This document shows positions 5,832 to 13,850 of a DNA stretch of 19,719 nt, in pieces. Within the stretch, counting starts at the first letter, position 1. Each line of letters opens with the position of its first letter. Source of the stretch: CAYOVG01 sp964407285 (GTDB taxonomy: Bacteria > Desulfobacterota > Syntrophobacteria > Syntrophobacterales > Syntrophobacteraceae). The DNA lies in contig CAYOVG010000094.1 in NCBI GenBank assembly GCA_964407285.1, positions 1-19,719 of the forward strand. The letters are read 5' to 3'. The notes under the pieces were generated by a model. It saw nothing but the letters and a program-made list of their open reading frames with translations. It was not told the origin of the DNA and made no database searches. The position numbers were made by a program, and so were the translations under genes.

Positions 5832-7148
5832 ATGACTCAAATCATTCTGTTAGGCATGAATCACAAATCGGCGCCGGTGGAGGTCAGGGAGCAACTGGCG
5901 CTGGTGTGCCGTCAAGATACCGACCCGCTCCGCCTGTTCCCTCAACTCGAGCATGTCGAGGAACTCTTTGTCCTCTCCACCTGCAACAGGGTCGAGTTTT
6001 TGTTCACCAGCAACTCGTCCGGAGGTGAATCCATCAAGGAGGTGAAGGGGCTTCTGGAAGCTCACATCGGTCCGACGGTCCGGCAATTCGATTCATTCAC
6101 GTATATCTACAAGAATCTCGACGCCGTGCGGCACCTGTTTCGAGTGGCGTCCAGCCTGGATTCCATGGTGGTCGGGGAACCCCAGATCCTGGGGCAGATC
6201 AAAACGGCCTACCGCGACGCCACCCAGCACCGGACCGTGGGAGTCATCCTCAACAAGCTTCTCCACAAGGCGTTTTCCATAGCCAAGCGGGTGCGTACCG
6301 AAACCCGGATCGGGTCTTACGCGATTTCCATTAGCTATGCGGCCGTCGAACTGGCCAGAAAGATATTCGGAGAGCTGAGGGACAAGCGGGTCCTCCTGAT
6401 CGGGGCGGGCGAGATGGCCGAACTGGCGGCCGAGCACTTCCTCACTCACGGGGTCCGGAACATGGTGGTCGCCAACCGGACACTGGAGAGGGCCGTCGAA
6501 CTGGCGCGCCGGTTCGGGGGCGAGACGGTCGCATTCTCTCACCTTCTGGACGCACTCAAACAGGCGGATATCGTCCTGACCTCGACGGGGTCTCCGGAAC
6601 CTATTCTCCACTACCGGGATGTGAGGTCGCGGATGCGCGAGCGGCGCAACAGGCCTCTTTTTTTCATCGATATTGCCGTCCCTCGGGACGTGGACCCCGG
6701 GGTCAATGAGATCGACAACGTATACCTGTACGACATAGACGACCTCCAGGGCATCGTGGAGGCCAATAAAGAGGAAAGACTGAAGGAAGCGGAACGGGCG
6801 GAGCACATCATCGAGGAGGAAATCATCAAGTTCCAAAAATGGCTCTGCACGCTGGATGTGGTGCCGACCATCATCGCTCTTCGCGGCAAGGCGGAAACCA
6901 TACGGCAGAACGAACTCCAGAAGACGCTCGCCCACCTTCCGGACCTCGACGAAAAGGAAAGACAGGCCATCGAGATCCTGACGCAATCCATCGTGAACAA
7001 GCTGATGCACGACCCCGTTCTCTTTCTCAAGAAGAAAGCGGAACGGGACAGTAAGCGGGTTTTTGTGGATTTTACCCAGCAGCTTTTCAATCTGAGCGAC
7101 AACGTCGTATGTACATCCTCTTCTCTTGACTCGGCGGAGCGCCAGTGA
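5832..7148 (+). CDS. hemA: Glutamyl-tRNA reductase
   Basis: Reduces glutamyl-tRNA(Glu) to glutamate-1-semialdehyde, the first committed step of C5 tetrapyrrole synthesis, in the cytoplasm with NADPH. The 438-residue protein (normal family length) shows LLGMNHKSAPVEVRE at the N-terminus, the catalytic Cys51 in LSTCNRVEF, and MVVGEPQILGQIK (112-124). The NADPH site GAGEMAE starts at 191, and a C-terminal helical dimerisation domain follows. The frame remains open to an ATG at 5730, but residues before MTQIILLG would be translated tandem repeat, so 5832 is chosen. The ribosome-binding site is weak. Position after precorrin-2 dehydrogenase and HemX/CcsA indicates a tetrapyrrole operon feeding siroheme and heme. 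Confidence 0.95.
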   Translation: MTQIILLGMNHKSAPVEVREQLALVCRQDTDPLRLFPQLEHVEELFVLSTCNRVEFLFTSNSSGGESIKEVKGLLEAHIGPTVRQFDSFTYIYKNLDAVRHLFRVASSLDSMVVGEPQILGQIKTAYRDATQHRTVGVILNKLLHKAFSIAKRVRTETRIGSYAISISYAAVELARKIFGELRDKRVLLIGAGEMAELAAEHFLTHGVRNMVVANRTLERAVELARRFGGETVAFSHLLDALKQADIVLTSTGSPEPILHYRDVRSRMRERRNRPLFFIDIAVPRDVDPGVNEIDNVYLYDIDDLQGIVEANKEERLKEAERAEHIIEEEIIKFQKWLCTLDVVPTIIALRGKAETIRQNELQKTLAHLPDLDEKERQAIEILTQSIVNKLMHDPVLFLKKKAERDSKRVFVDFTQQLFNLSDNVVCTSSSLDSAERQ

Positions 7149-7201
7149 TAAGAGGGTTCATTAACCTTTCGGAAACTTTGAGGAAATGAAGAGGTGCCCT
7201 C

Positions 7202-7603
7202 ATGGCTGAAGTCATTGAATTCGGAAAGAAAGCTTCGGACCTGAAGTCCCTTCGGGATGTGTCCTTGCGGCAGCGCAAGATCGAAGCGCTCAAGAAGATA
7301 TTTCAGTGTACCCGGTGCATGTTGAAGTGCGCCAGATGCGGCACGCAACTGGATGTGGACAGCGGCTCCGGATCGAAGTACGTCACTCCGTACCCGTTTT
7401 GCAGGAACTGCCGTGAGGAGTACGAAGAATACCGGGAGCGCGCCGGAGGCAGGCAGAGTACTCCCAAGTTTTACTGGCACAACGATCCCTGGATGAAATC
7501 CTGGGAGACCTGGCTGGAACATCAGAAGAGTCTTGACGAATACCGGCAGTCGAAGGAATTCCTGCAACTGGTGCAGGAAGTCGAGGACCTGCTGGACAAA
7601 TAG
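7202..7603 (+). CDS. Hypothetical six-cysteine Zn-ribbon-like protein
   Basis: A 133-residue cytoplasmic protein of unknown function. It has three CxxC pairs, C36/C39, C43/C46 and C67/C70, likely binding one or two zinc ions or an Fe-S cluster. A basic helix-rich N-terminus (LRQRKIEALKKIF) precedes them. The C-terminal third is rich in aromatic and acidic residues (FYWHNDPWMKSWETWLEHQ) and ends in a helical EFLQLVQEVEDLLDK. The start is supported by GAAGAGGTG seven bases upstream. It lies 53 bases after hemA and 19 before tatA, so it is probably co-transcribed with both. I recognise no named family. Confidence 0.75.
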   Translation: MAEVIEFGKKASDLKSLRDVSLRQRKIEALKKIFQCTRCMLKCARCGTQLDVDSGSGSKYVTPYPFCRNCREEYEEYRERAGGRQSTPKFYWHNDPWMKSWETWLEHQKSLDEYRQSKEFLQLVQEVEDLLDK

Positions 7604-7622
7604 ATAAAGGAGCTTTGGAGCT

Positions 7623-7826
7623 ATGATAGGCGGATTGGGAATGGGCGAATTGTTGGTTGTGCTTGTAATCGTGATGGTGATTTTCGGGGCCGGCAGAATC
7701 TCCGAAATAGGGTCGGGCCTCGGAAAGGGAATTCGCGATTTCAAGAAAGCCGTGACGGAACCTCAGGACTCCCAGGCGGAGAAATCCGAACAGATCGAAA
7801 ACAAATCCTCCTCCGGGGAAAAATAG
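7623..7826 (+). CDS. tatA: Sec-independent (Tat) translocase subunit TatA
   Basis: A 67-residue single-span protein of the twin-arginine pathway, which exports folded proteins with RR signal peptides. It has a short periplasmic N-terminus with a conserved Glu (E9), a transmembrane helix (about 8-20), the hinge FGAGRISEIG (21-30, the FGxxKLPEIG motif), an amphipathic helix to about 43, and an acidic/serine-rich tail ending SSSGEK. AAAGGAGCTTTGGAG lies upstream of the ATG. TatA is preferred over TatB for the short tail and the FG hinge. No tatB or tatC follows, so the partner TatC must be elsewhere. Confidence 0.92.
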   Translation: MIGGLGMGELLVVLVIVMVIFGAGRISEIGSGLGKGIRDFKKAVTEPQDSQAEKSEQIENKSSSGEK

Positions 7827-8206
7827 GTCCGTCGCAGTCGAGAGCATTTTGGCGGAAGAGCCGTCGTTCGCCCTGAGACATCGAAGGGCGAACAGCCGCC
7901 CGCTCTCGGCCTTGCGGCGTAGCGCCGCCGCCCGACATGGTAAGAACGGATTGTCGAAGGCGTCGATTTTCCCGGAAAGCCTCCGTCGGGGTTTACCTGT
8001 ATGCTTGCGCCACGTCCGGGCGCTTTGCCCGGATGCTGCATTCGCGCGTTCATACTGTCTGTCCGGACAATCCGATGGCCGGCCTTACGCCATTTCCTTC
8101 CTTTTCTCACTTCATGCCTCGCCGAAGAACACAGCCGACTTTCATTCTCCGCTTCCCGTCGTCCGCATATTCAGGATTTGTTTTTGTGATTGCGGCGAAA
8201 AGAGGG
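7827..8206. other. Noncoding stretch with three strong hairpins
   Basis: No gene is supported, though overlapping open frames exist in this GC-rich DNA. Hairpins are visible at 7866-7893 (9-bp stem GTTCGCCCT/AGGGCGAAC, 10-base loop, no U-tract; may end the hemA-tatA transcript), 7914-7928 (GCGGCG/CGCCGC, TAG loop) and 8015-8033 (TCCGGGC/GCCCGGA, GCTTT loop). A 10-bp perfect palindrome TGTCCGGACA lies at 8060-8069. Confidence 0.5.
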
Positions 8207-8212
8207 TATTAT
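8184..8212 (+). promoter_or_regulatory. etfB: Candidate sigma-70 promoter for etfBA
   Basis: TTGTGA (8184-8189), a 17-base spacer and TATTAT (8207-8212) give a good sigma-70 match. Transcription from about 8219 would produce a leader of roughly 200 bases before the etfB ATG. Confidence 0.5.
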
Positions 8213-8218
8213 AGGATT

Positions 8219-8421
8219 TTCGTCTTTGGCGCACACCCTATATGGCCGGTGGATCGAACCGGATTCGACCGGACCGGTTCCATGGAAGCAAAAGCTCACG
8301 GCTGAGCCGTTTTCTATGCCCGGGAAGGACACTGTAGACCCGCCCGGAGTAACCGGGTAAACGGAATGCCTCTCTAAACCTTACCCCGTAAGGGTAGTAT
8401 AGGAGAAGGAAGGATAAAGCC
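8219..8421 (+). promoter_or_regulatory. Structured etfB leader with competing hairpins
   Basis: The presumed untranslated leader holds a 7-bp hairpin (8256-8262 with 8274-8280). It also has two mutually exclusive hairpins sharing bases: GCTCA-CGGC-TGAGC (8294-8307) and ACGGC-TGA-GCCGT (8298-8310), the latter followed by TTTTCT. CCCGG/CCGGG-type pairings follow at 8319-8358, and TACCC-CGTAA-GGGTA occurs just before the ribosome-binding site GGAGAAGGAAGG (about 8401-8413). The arrangement could allow attenuation. It matches no riboswitch class I know. Confidence 0.35.
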
Positions 8422-9219
8422 ATGAACATCGTGGTGCTGCTCAAACAGACTCCCGACACCGAATCGGTAATCAAGATCTCGGATGACGGGAAGTCGATTC
8501 CGACCGATGGCTTCAAGTGGATAATAAATCCCTACGATGAGTTTGCAGTGGAGGCGGCCCTCCGTTTGAAGGAAAAGCTGGGAGGGACCGTCACGATCGT
8601 CAGTGCGGGTCCCCAGCGGGCGACTGAAGCGATCAGAACGGCGCTGGCAATGGGGGCGGACCGTGGACTGCTCATCGACGACGACGCTCTCGAAGGAAGC
8701 GACAACCTCGGCTATGCAAAGGCGCTGGCCGCCGCCGCGCGGAGCGTTTCCCCCGATCTCATCCTCTGCGGCTCCCGCAGCGTCGATTACGACCTCGGAC
8801 AGAGGGGGCCCATGGTGGCCGAACTTCTCGCCCGGCCTCACCTCGCCATGGCGGTCGCCATCAGCGCGGATGCGGGCAAGGTGAGCATCGAGCGGGCCGT
8901 GGAGGGAGGTAGAGTGTTCCTCGAAGCCGAGCTTCCCGCCGTGGTCACCCTGGGAGGATCGCACACCGTATGGACCCCTCGATACCCTACCCTTCCCAAC
9001 ATCATGAAAGCGAGGAAAAAGCCCCTCGAAGTCAAAAAGCTCGCCGATATCGGCCTGGACGCGTCGGAATTCGGGCCGGCAACGGCAAAGATGCGGATGA
9101 CCGTTTTCGAAATGCCCCCGCAACGGGCGCCGGGCCGTATCGTCGGCGCGGACCTCGATACCGCCGGCAAGGCTGCGGAACTCGTACGGCTGCTGCATGA
9201 AGAGGCGCGGGTGATTTAG
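8422..9219 (+). CDS. etfB: Electron transfer flavoprotein, beta subunit
   Basis: With EtfA it forms the soluble flavoprotein that takes electrons from acyl-CoA dehydrogenases. The 265-residue chain shows the family start MNIVVLLKQTPDTES, NPYDEFAVEAALRLKE (36-51), MGADRGLLIDD, and the nucleotide-binding segment CGSRSVDYDLGQRGPMVAE (116-134). TPRYPTLPNIMKARKKP near 195-211 is the EtfB signature. A strong ribosome-binding site precedes the ATG. EtfA follows after 44 bases. In syntrophic fatty-acid oxidisers such a pair feeds reverse electron transfer from butyryl- or longer acyl-CoA oxidation. Whether it bifurcates electrons cannot be decided from what I can see. Confidence 0.95.
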   Translation: MNIVVLLKQTPDTESVIKISDDGKSIPTDGFKWIINPYDEFAVEAALRLKEKLGGTVTIVSAGPQRATEAIRTALAMGADRGLLIDDDALEGSDNLGYAKALAAAARSVSPDLILCGSRSVDYDLGQRGPMVAELLARPHLAMAVAISADAGKVSIERAVEGGRVFLEAELPAVVTLGGSHTVWTPRYPTLPNIMKARKKPLEVKKLADIGLDASEFGPATAKMRMTVFEMPPQRAPGRIVGADLDTAGKAAELVRLLHEEARVI

Positions 9220-9263
9220 GCCGGACCGCGTGGAGCTTCGAGCATTCAAGAGGAGACGAACTC

Positions 9264-10253
9264 ATGACGAAATCGGTTTGTGTGATTGCAGAATTTCGCG
9301 CCGGGGGTTTCCGGCGCGTTTCTTTCGAAGTAGCCGGCGAAGGCAGGAGACTTGCGGATGCTCTGGGTTACGATCTTTGCGGCATCGTGGTCGGGTCGGG
9401 GATCTCCGAAAAAGCGGCGGAACTTGGCCGGTATGGCGTCGACAGGGTGCTTGCGGTCGATGACCCGGCCCTGGAGCATTACCTGGCCGAAACCTATACG
9501 CCCGTCATCGCGGACCTGATTTCCCGGTGCGATCCCGGCCTGGTGCTGCTCCCCGCATCGATCGACGGCAAGGACCTGGCTGCCCGGCTGTCGGCGCGGC
9601 TCCAAACCGGACTTGCGCAGGACTGCACCCACATCGAGTGTGAAAACGGCGCCGTCAGGGCCAAACGGCCGGTGTTCGCGGGCAAGTGCTTCGCATGGTG
9701 CGAATGGGCCGAGGGGGCCGTGCCCTTGATTTCCTGCCGTCCCAACGCGATCGGTTGCAGGCCGCCCGATCCGGCCCGCCGGGCCGAGGTCGAACTCGTG
9801 CAGGTATCCGTTCCCGCGGCAACCAGCCGCGTCGTCAACACGGAACTCGACACCAGCGGCAAGGTCGAGCTTACGGAAGCTCAGACCATCATCACCGGCG
9901 GCCGCGGGATGAAGGGACCCGAACACTTCGCCATGCTCGAAAAGCTGGCCCAGCCCCTGGGGGCCGCGGTCGGCGCATCCCGTGCGGCGGTGGACGCCGG
10001 CTGGAGGCCTCATTCGGACCAGATCGGCCAGACGGGCAAAGTCGTCAATCCCGGCCTCTACATTGCCGTCGGGGTATCCGGGGCCATTCAGCACCTGGCC
10101 GGCATGGGATCGTCCAAGGTCATCGTCGCAATCAACAAGGACCCGGACGCGCCGATTTTCAGCAAAGCGGATTATGGCGTCGTGGATGACTTGTTCAACT
10201 TCCTTCCCGTGTTTACAGAAGAGGTAGAGAAGTTGAAGAAATCCTGTTCGTAA
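9264..10253 (+). CDS. etfA: Electron transfer flavoprotein, alpha subunit
   Basis: FAD-binding partner of EtfB. The 329-residue chain has an N-terminal alpha/beta domain (1-185) and a C-terminal FAD domain with GGRGMKGPEHF (212-222). GASRAAVDAGWRPHSDQIG (237-255), GKVVNPGLYIAVGVSGAIQH (258-277) and INKDPDAPIFSKADYGVVDDL (290-310) cover the FAD contacts. GAGGAG lies a suitable distance before the ATG. No ferredoxin domain is fused at the N-terminus, unlike some clostridial EtfA proteins. Cotranscribed with etfB. Confidence 0.95.
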   Translation: MTKSVCVIAEFRAGGFRRVSFEVAGEGRRLADALGYDLCGIVVGSGISEKAAELGRYGVDRVLAVDDPALEHYLAETYTPVIADLISRCDPGLVLLPASIDGKDLAARLSARLQTGLAQDCTHIECENGAVRAKRPVFAGKCFAWCEWAEGAVPLISCRPNAIGCRPPDPARRAEVELVQVSVPAATSRVVNTELDTSGKVELTEAQTIITGGRGMKGPEHFAMLEKLAQPLGAAVGASRAAVDAGWRPHSDQIGQTGKVVNPGLYIAVGVSGAIQHLAGMGSSKVIVAINKDPDAPIFSKADYGVVDDLFNFLPVFTEEVEKLKKSCS

Positions 10254-10325
10254 ATCTACCCTGTGTGCGTAGTCGGCGGATAATGCCCGGTAACGGCTGT
10301 GTGGATGCGCCCGGAAAAAATAATA

Positions 10326-10359
10326 TAGGGTGGGCGCAAGCGAAGCGTTGCCTGCCCTA
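10326..10359. repeat. REP-like imperfect palindrome
   Basis: TAGGGTGGGCGCAAGCG and CGTTGCCTGCCCTA form an imperfect stem around a short loop. The opening resembles intergenic palindromes seen repeatedly in many bacterial genomes (TAGGGTGGGC...GCCCACCC type). It is the only notable item in the 299-base gap between etfA and the acyl-CoA ligase gene. It may end the etf transcript or be a passive repeat. Confidence 0.4.
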
Positions 10360-10552
10360 CGTCGTCCATGTGCTCCGAAAGGCAGCCAATGCCGCTTTTT
10401 CGCGGATTGCAGGAGTTGAGGGGAAGAGGCGTTCATGCAGGCGCATGGAGTAGCCTTGGATAGAGCAACCTTCTGGGGAGAGAGGGATTGAATGTCGGCA
10501 TATGACCAACCGGCGGCGATGGCCGGGTGCTTAGAGGAAGGATGGATGTTCG

Positions 10553-12250
10553 ATGCACAGGGATAAGGTGAAAGTCTGGCACAGGAGCTACGATCCTGAT
10601 GTTCCGACCACGGTTGATTACCCGGACGAATGCCTGCCGACCCTCGTCGAGAGGAGAGCGCGGGAGTACTCAAACAATAAAGCCACTTGGTTTTTCGGAG
10701 CCAGCATGACCTACGGGACCCTGTGGACGCAGATGCAAAGCTTCGCCGTCGCCCTCTCCCGGCTCGGGGTCGGCAAGGGAACCCGAGTAGCGGTGATGCT
10801 CCCCAATTGCCCCCAGGCAATCATATCGTACTATGCCGTCCTGTGGCTGGGAGGCATAGTGGTGCTCACCAACCCCATGTACGTGGAAAGGGAGATGGAG
10901 CACCAGTGGAACGATTCGGGCGCGGAGATTCTGATCGTCCTGGACCACCTCTATCCCAAGGTGGAAAGGGTCCTTCCGAAAACGGCGATACGGACCGTCA
11001 TCGTGACGAGCATGAGAGAGTACCTGCCGTTTTTCCTGAAATTGCTCTACCCCTTGAAGGCCCGCAAGGACAAACTCTTTACCGCCGTACCATATGGAGA
11101 TCGGGTCCGCAATTTTTCCCGTCTCATCAAGCAAGCTCCGCCTACGCCGCCGCCCTTTTCCGCATCCCTGGACGACGTGGCCCTGCTCCAGTACACCGGC
11201 GGCACAACCGGCGTCGCCAAGGGCGTGATGCTCACCCACCGCAATATCATGTCGAACGTTATGCAGATACTGAGTTGGGTCCCGTACCTCAAGGTCGGCG
11301 AAGAGCGGATGGTGGCGGTCCTGCCGTTTTTCCACGTCTTCGGCATGACGATCGCCATGAACCTGGCCCTCTGCGTAGCGTCCACCATTATCATGTCGCC
11401 CCGCTTCGAGGTGAAGAGCTTCCTCAACATCCTTCGTAAGACGAAGCCGACGATCTTTCCCGGCGTTCCGACTATTTACGTGGCCATAGTGAATTACCCC
11501 GACGTGCGCTCCTACGATCTTTCCTCCATTCACCTGTGCGTGACGGGTTCCTCGGCCATGCCCCTGGAAGTGTTGAGAAAGTTCGAGGAAATCACGGGGG
11601 GTGCGATTATCGAGGGCTACGGGCTCACCGAGAGCAGCCCCGTCACCCACGTGAACCCTCTGCGCGGGGTGCGCAAACCCGGTTCCATAGGCGTCGCCCT
11701 GCCGGACACGGACTACAAGATCGTCGACCTGGAGACGGGCTCGCGTGAGTTGCCCCCCGGCGAGGAGGGTGAACTGCTCGTTCGGGGTCCGCAAGTGATG
11801 CTCGGGTACTGGAACAGGCCGGACGAGACCGAAACCGCGCTGGAAGGCGATTGGCTCCATACGGGCGATATCGCCAGAATGGATGAAGACGGATATATTT
11901 ACATAGTGGACCGTAAGAAGGACATGATCATCGCGGGAGGGTTCAACATATACCCGCGGGAGATCGACGAAGTGCTCTACGAGCATCCGGCCATCGCCGA
12001 TGCGGTTGCGGTGGGGGTGCCCCATCCGTACCGGGGAGAAACCGTTAAGGCTTTCGTCGTGAAAAAGCCGGGCGCGGCGCTCACGGAAGAGGACGTAGTG
12101 AAGTTCTGCCGCTCGAAGCTGGCGGCCTACAAGGTCCCCAAGTCCGTGGAATTTCGCGATTCCCTCCCCAAAACCCTGGTGGGTAAGATCCTCAGGAAGG
12201 AATTGCGCGCGCAGGAACTGTCGAAACAGAAACAGGAAGCACCGAAATAG
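10553..12250 (+). CDS. Long-chain fatty-acid-CoA ligase (AMP-forming acyl-CoA synthetase)
   Basis: Activates a fatty acid with ATP and CoA through an acyl-adenylate, feeding beta-oxidation. The 565-residue ANL-superfamily enzyme shows the P-loop YTGGTTGVAKG (214-224), PFFHVFGM (258-265) and GYGLTESSP (355-363). WLHTGDIARMDEDGYIYI starts at 434, the hinge DRKKDMIIAGGFNIYP spans 453-468, and the catalytic Lys545 lies in LPKTLVGKILRKEL. The layout and N-terminus match FadD-like long-chain ligases; chain-length preference is inferred. AGAGGAAGG (10533-10541) precedes the ATG. Two other ATGs just upstream are out of frame. Next to etfBA it suggests fatty-acid or aromatic-acid degradation; a benzoate-type substrate cannot be excluded. 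Confidence 0.92.
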   Translation: MHRDKVKVWHRSYDPDVPTTVDYPDECLPTLVERRAREYSNNKATWFFGASMTYGTLWTQMQSFAVALSRLGVGKGTRVAVMLPNCPQAIISYYAVLWLGGIVVLTNPMYVEREMEHQWNDSGAEILIVLDHLYPKVERVLPKTAIRTVIVTSMREYLPFFLKLLYPLKARKDKLFTAVPYGDRVRNFSRLIKQAPPTPPPFSASLDDVALLQYTGGTTGVAKGVMLTHRNIMSNVMQILSWVPYLKVGEERMVAVLPFFHVFGMTIAMNLALCVASTIIMSPRFEVKSFLNILRKTKPTIFPGVPTIYVAIVNYPDVRSYDLSSIHLCVTGSSAMPLEVLRKFEEITGGAIIEGYGLTESSPVTHVNPLRGVRKPGSIGVALPDTDYKIVDLETGSRELPPGEEGELLVRGPQVMLGYWNRPDETETALEGDWLHTGDIARMDEDGYIYIVDRKKDMIIAGGFNIYPREIDEVLYEHPAIADAVAVGVPHPYRGETVKAFVVKKPGAALTEEDVVKFCRSKLAAYKVPKSVEFRDSLPKTLVGKILRKELRAQELSKQKQEAPK

Positions 12251-12260
12251 CGATTAACGA

Positions 12261-12992
12261 ATGATGGATACAAAAGAAACTTCCCACCTCGCCGCCCGGA
12301 GGTCCGCCCTGATCCATCAGGCTGCCTCCGACTTCTTTTTTCTGCAGAACCGCCTCTACCCCCGGTCTTCCGCGCTGGAATGGGTCGGCAACCGGTACGC
12401 GCTGGAGGCGGCGGAGCGACACCTGCTGCAAAGGGGAGTCTTCGGCCAACAGGAGGCTCTGCGGCGTCGCGCCAGGCGCTGCATGGGAGACGACTGGCAG
12501 AACGGGCTCCTGGTGGTGGACGGTTATAACGTTCAGATCACGGTGGAGAGCGCCATCCTCGGACGTCCGCTCCTTCTGGCGAACGACGGCGCAATGCGCG
12601 ACATCGCCGGGCAGTCCGCCGGATACCGGTTCTCGCGGGCCGGCGAGATGGCCGTTGACGTGGTCTTCCGCCTTCTCGACGAGTACCGTCCGCGCAAGGT
12701 TCTCTTCCTCTTCGACGCCCCCATGAGCCACAGCGGACAACTGGCGAGCCTGTACCGCCGAAGGCTCCAGGAACTGGGAATCCCCGGCGGCTCGCACGCC
12801 GTTCCCGTTCCCGAACGGGAGATCCCCTACGGGGAATGCGTGACGGCGAGCAGCGATCATGCGATCCTGGATGCATCCGGAATGTGGATCGACCTTGCGC
12901 GCCGGGCCATCGCCGCCGCGCGGATAACGCCTTCGTGCGTGGACTTCTCCTGGCTCACCACTCCGGAACGGATGAGCGTGTATGAGGAATGA
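12261..12992 (+). CDS. DUF434/DUF5616 (PIN-like) protein
   Basis: A 243-residue protein of uncharacterised type. The N-terminal helical part (about 8-60, AARRSALIHQAASDFFFLQNRLYP) resembles DUF434. The rest, from VVDGYNVQITVESAILGRPLLLANDG (83-110) through VLFLFDAPMSHSGQLA (147-162) to SSDHAILD (197-204), resembles the PIN-like DUF5616 domain. Asp87, Asp109, Asp152, Asp199 and Asp204 are spaced like a PIN-type metal site, so a nuclease-like activity is possible but not shown. It starts 10 bases after the acyl-CoA ligase stop, so it is likely co-transcribed. Its 3' end overlaps the open frame of the CHASE2 remnant on the other strand. The family assignment is from memory of the domain pattern. 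Confidence 0.75.
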   Translation: MMDTKETSHLAARRSALIHQAASDFFFLQNRLYPRSSALEWVGNRYALEAAERHLLQRGVFGQQEALRRRARRCMGDDWQNGLLVVDGYNVQITVESAILGRPLLLANDGAMRDIAGQSAGYRFSRAGEMAVDVVFRLLDEYRPRKVLFLFDAPMSHSGQLASLYRRRLQELGIPGGSHAVPVPEREIPYGECVTASSDHAILDASGMWIDLARRAIAAARITPSCVDFSWLTTPERMSVYEE

Positions 12993-13582
12993 GCCGGAAA
13001 TGAGCCCTCAAGGGGACGCAACTTCATATAAAACCATCCCTTCTCGAGCCGCAACAGGGAATGGTCGATGTACGCCCTGGCCCTTGAGACATTCTCATTA
13101 CCGGCACCCGCAATCCAGTTGTCGATATTCCGGATGGGAATCACCTTCGCGGGAATCTCTTCAGGCCATGCGGTAGCTTCCCCCTCCTGCGCTCCCAGCG
13201 GCATCGCCCCCACAGAAGCGGGAGCACGACCTATGGCCGCAAGGACCTTATCATCCTGGACTCCGTATAGGGACGGCTCCGTAAACAGCACGTCGAAAAC
13301 AACCGCACGGGCGCCGCCCCGTTTGCAGAAATCGATGATGGGTCCATATACTTCCCAAGGCCAGGACCATTTATTCTGAGTCTTTCCCCAGTCGAGGCTG
13401 TTCCGATCCAGAAGAATCACTTTCACCTTGCCGGTGGCCGGCCCCGGTTCGGCAAAGAACCCGACACGCCATTCCCAGGTTGTCAACTCCCAGCGGTCGA
13501 ACGTTCCGGCCCCCCACAGGATGAGACACAGCATGGTCGAGTCCAACCCCAGCAGAACTCCGTGTCCGAGTTTTTTGATCAT
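12993..13582 (-). pseudogene. Truncated CHASE2-domain sensor remnant
   Basis: From the ATG at 13582 the minus strand encodes a transmembrane segment (VLLGLDSTMLCLILWGAG). An extracytoplasmic CHASE2 domain start follows: WEWRVGFF, KVKVILLDRNSLDW, NKWSWPWEVYGPIIDFCKRGGARAVVFDVLFTEPS (in parts), DDKVLAAIG, and IPIRNIDNWIAGAGN. CHASE2 normally runs on to three more membrane helices and an output domain (cyclase, kinase or GGDEF). Here recognisable sequence stops near 13000, and the open frame runs into antisense of the DUF434/PIN-like gene, ending at 12857. It looks like the 5' remnant of a larger sensor cut off by a deletion or rearrangement. The frame is open upstream to 13693, but that part has no family resemblance. 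Confidence 0.7.
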
Positions 13583-13850
13583 GCGTTGTCTTGATCTCGA
13601 GAGTGCGCTGTACACCCGCCATGACTGTCCGGAATTGGAAGAGAGAAATCCATTTACCGGGAGTCTGGCGGCGCGATTGAAAAGAGAGGGCAAGGGAAAC
13701 TATTGCAATTACGAGTACCGGGCACTTCCGGAAATGCTTGTCTTCGGGAGCTTCTTCTGATATCTCAATCGAATATTTAACCATTGCCGATGGAGAGCGC
13801 CGGGTGTTCGGGCGGCAACAACCATAAGCACAAACCGGGAGGTCGCGAAG

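Noticed and set aside
8251..8260. GGATCGAACC, the same ten bases as in the tRNA-Arg T-arm, considered as an attachment-site copy
   Set aside because: Ten bases of a generic T-arm sequence are expected by chance or common ancestry of T-arms; the match does not extend into the acceptor stem.
7849..8305. Overlapping open frames on both strands between tatA and etfB
   Set aside because: No start signals, biased Arg/Ser/Pro-rich translations and strong hairpins point to noncoding GC-rich DNA.
8219..8421. Cobalamin, TPP, c-di-GMP riboswitch, 6S RNA or SRP RNA in the etfB leader
   Set aside because: None of the conserved sequence boxes of these RNAs occurs in the required order.
9246..10820. 524-codon open frame on the minus strand opposite etfA
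   Set aside because: A shadow frame; etfA on the plus strand has full family motifs and a good ribosome-binding site.
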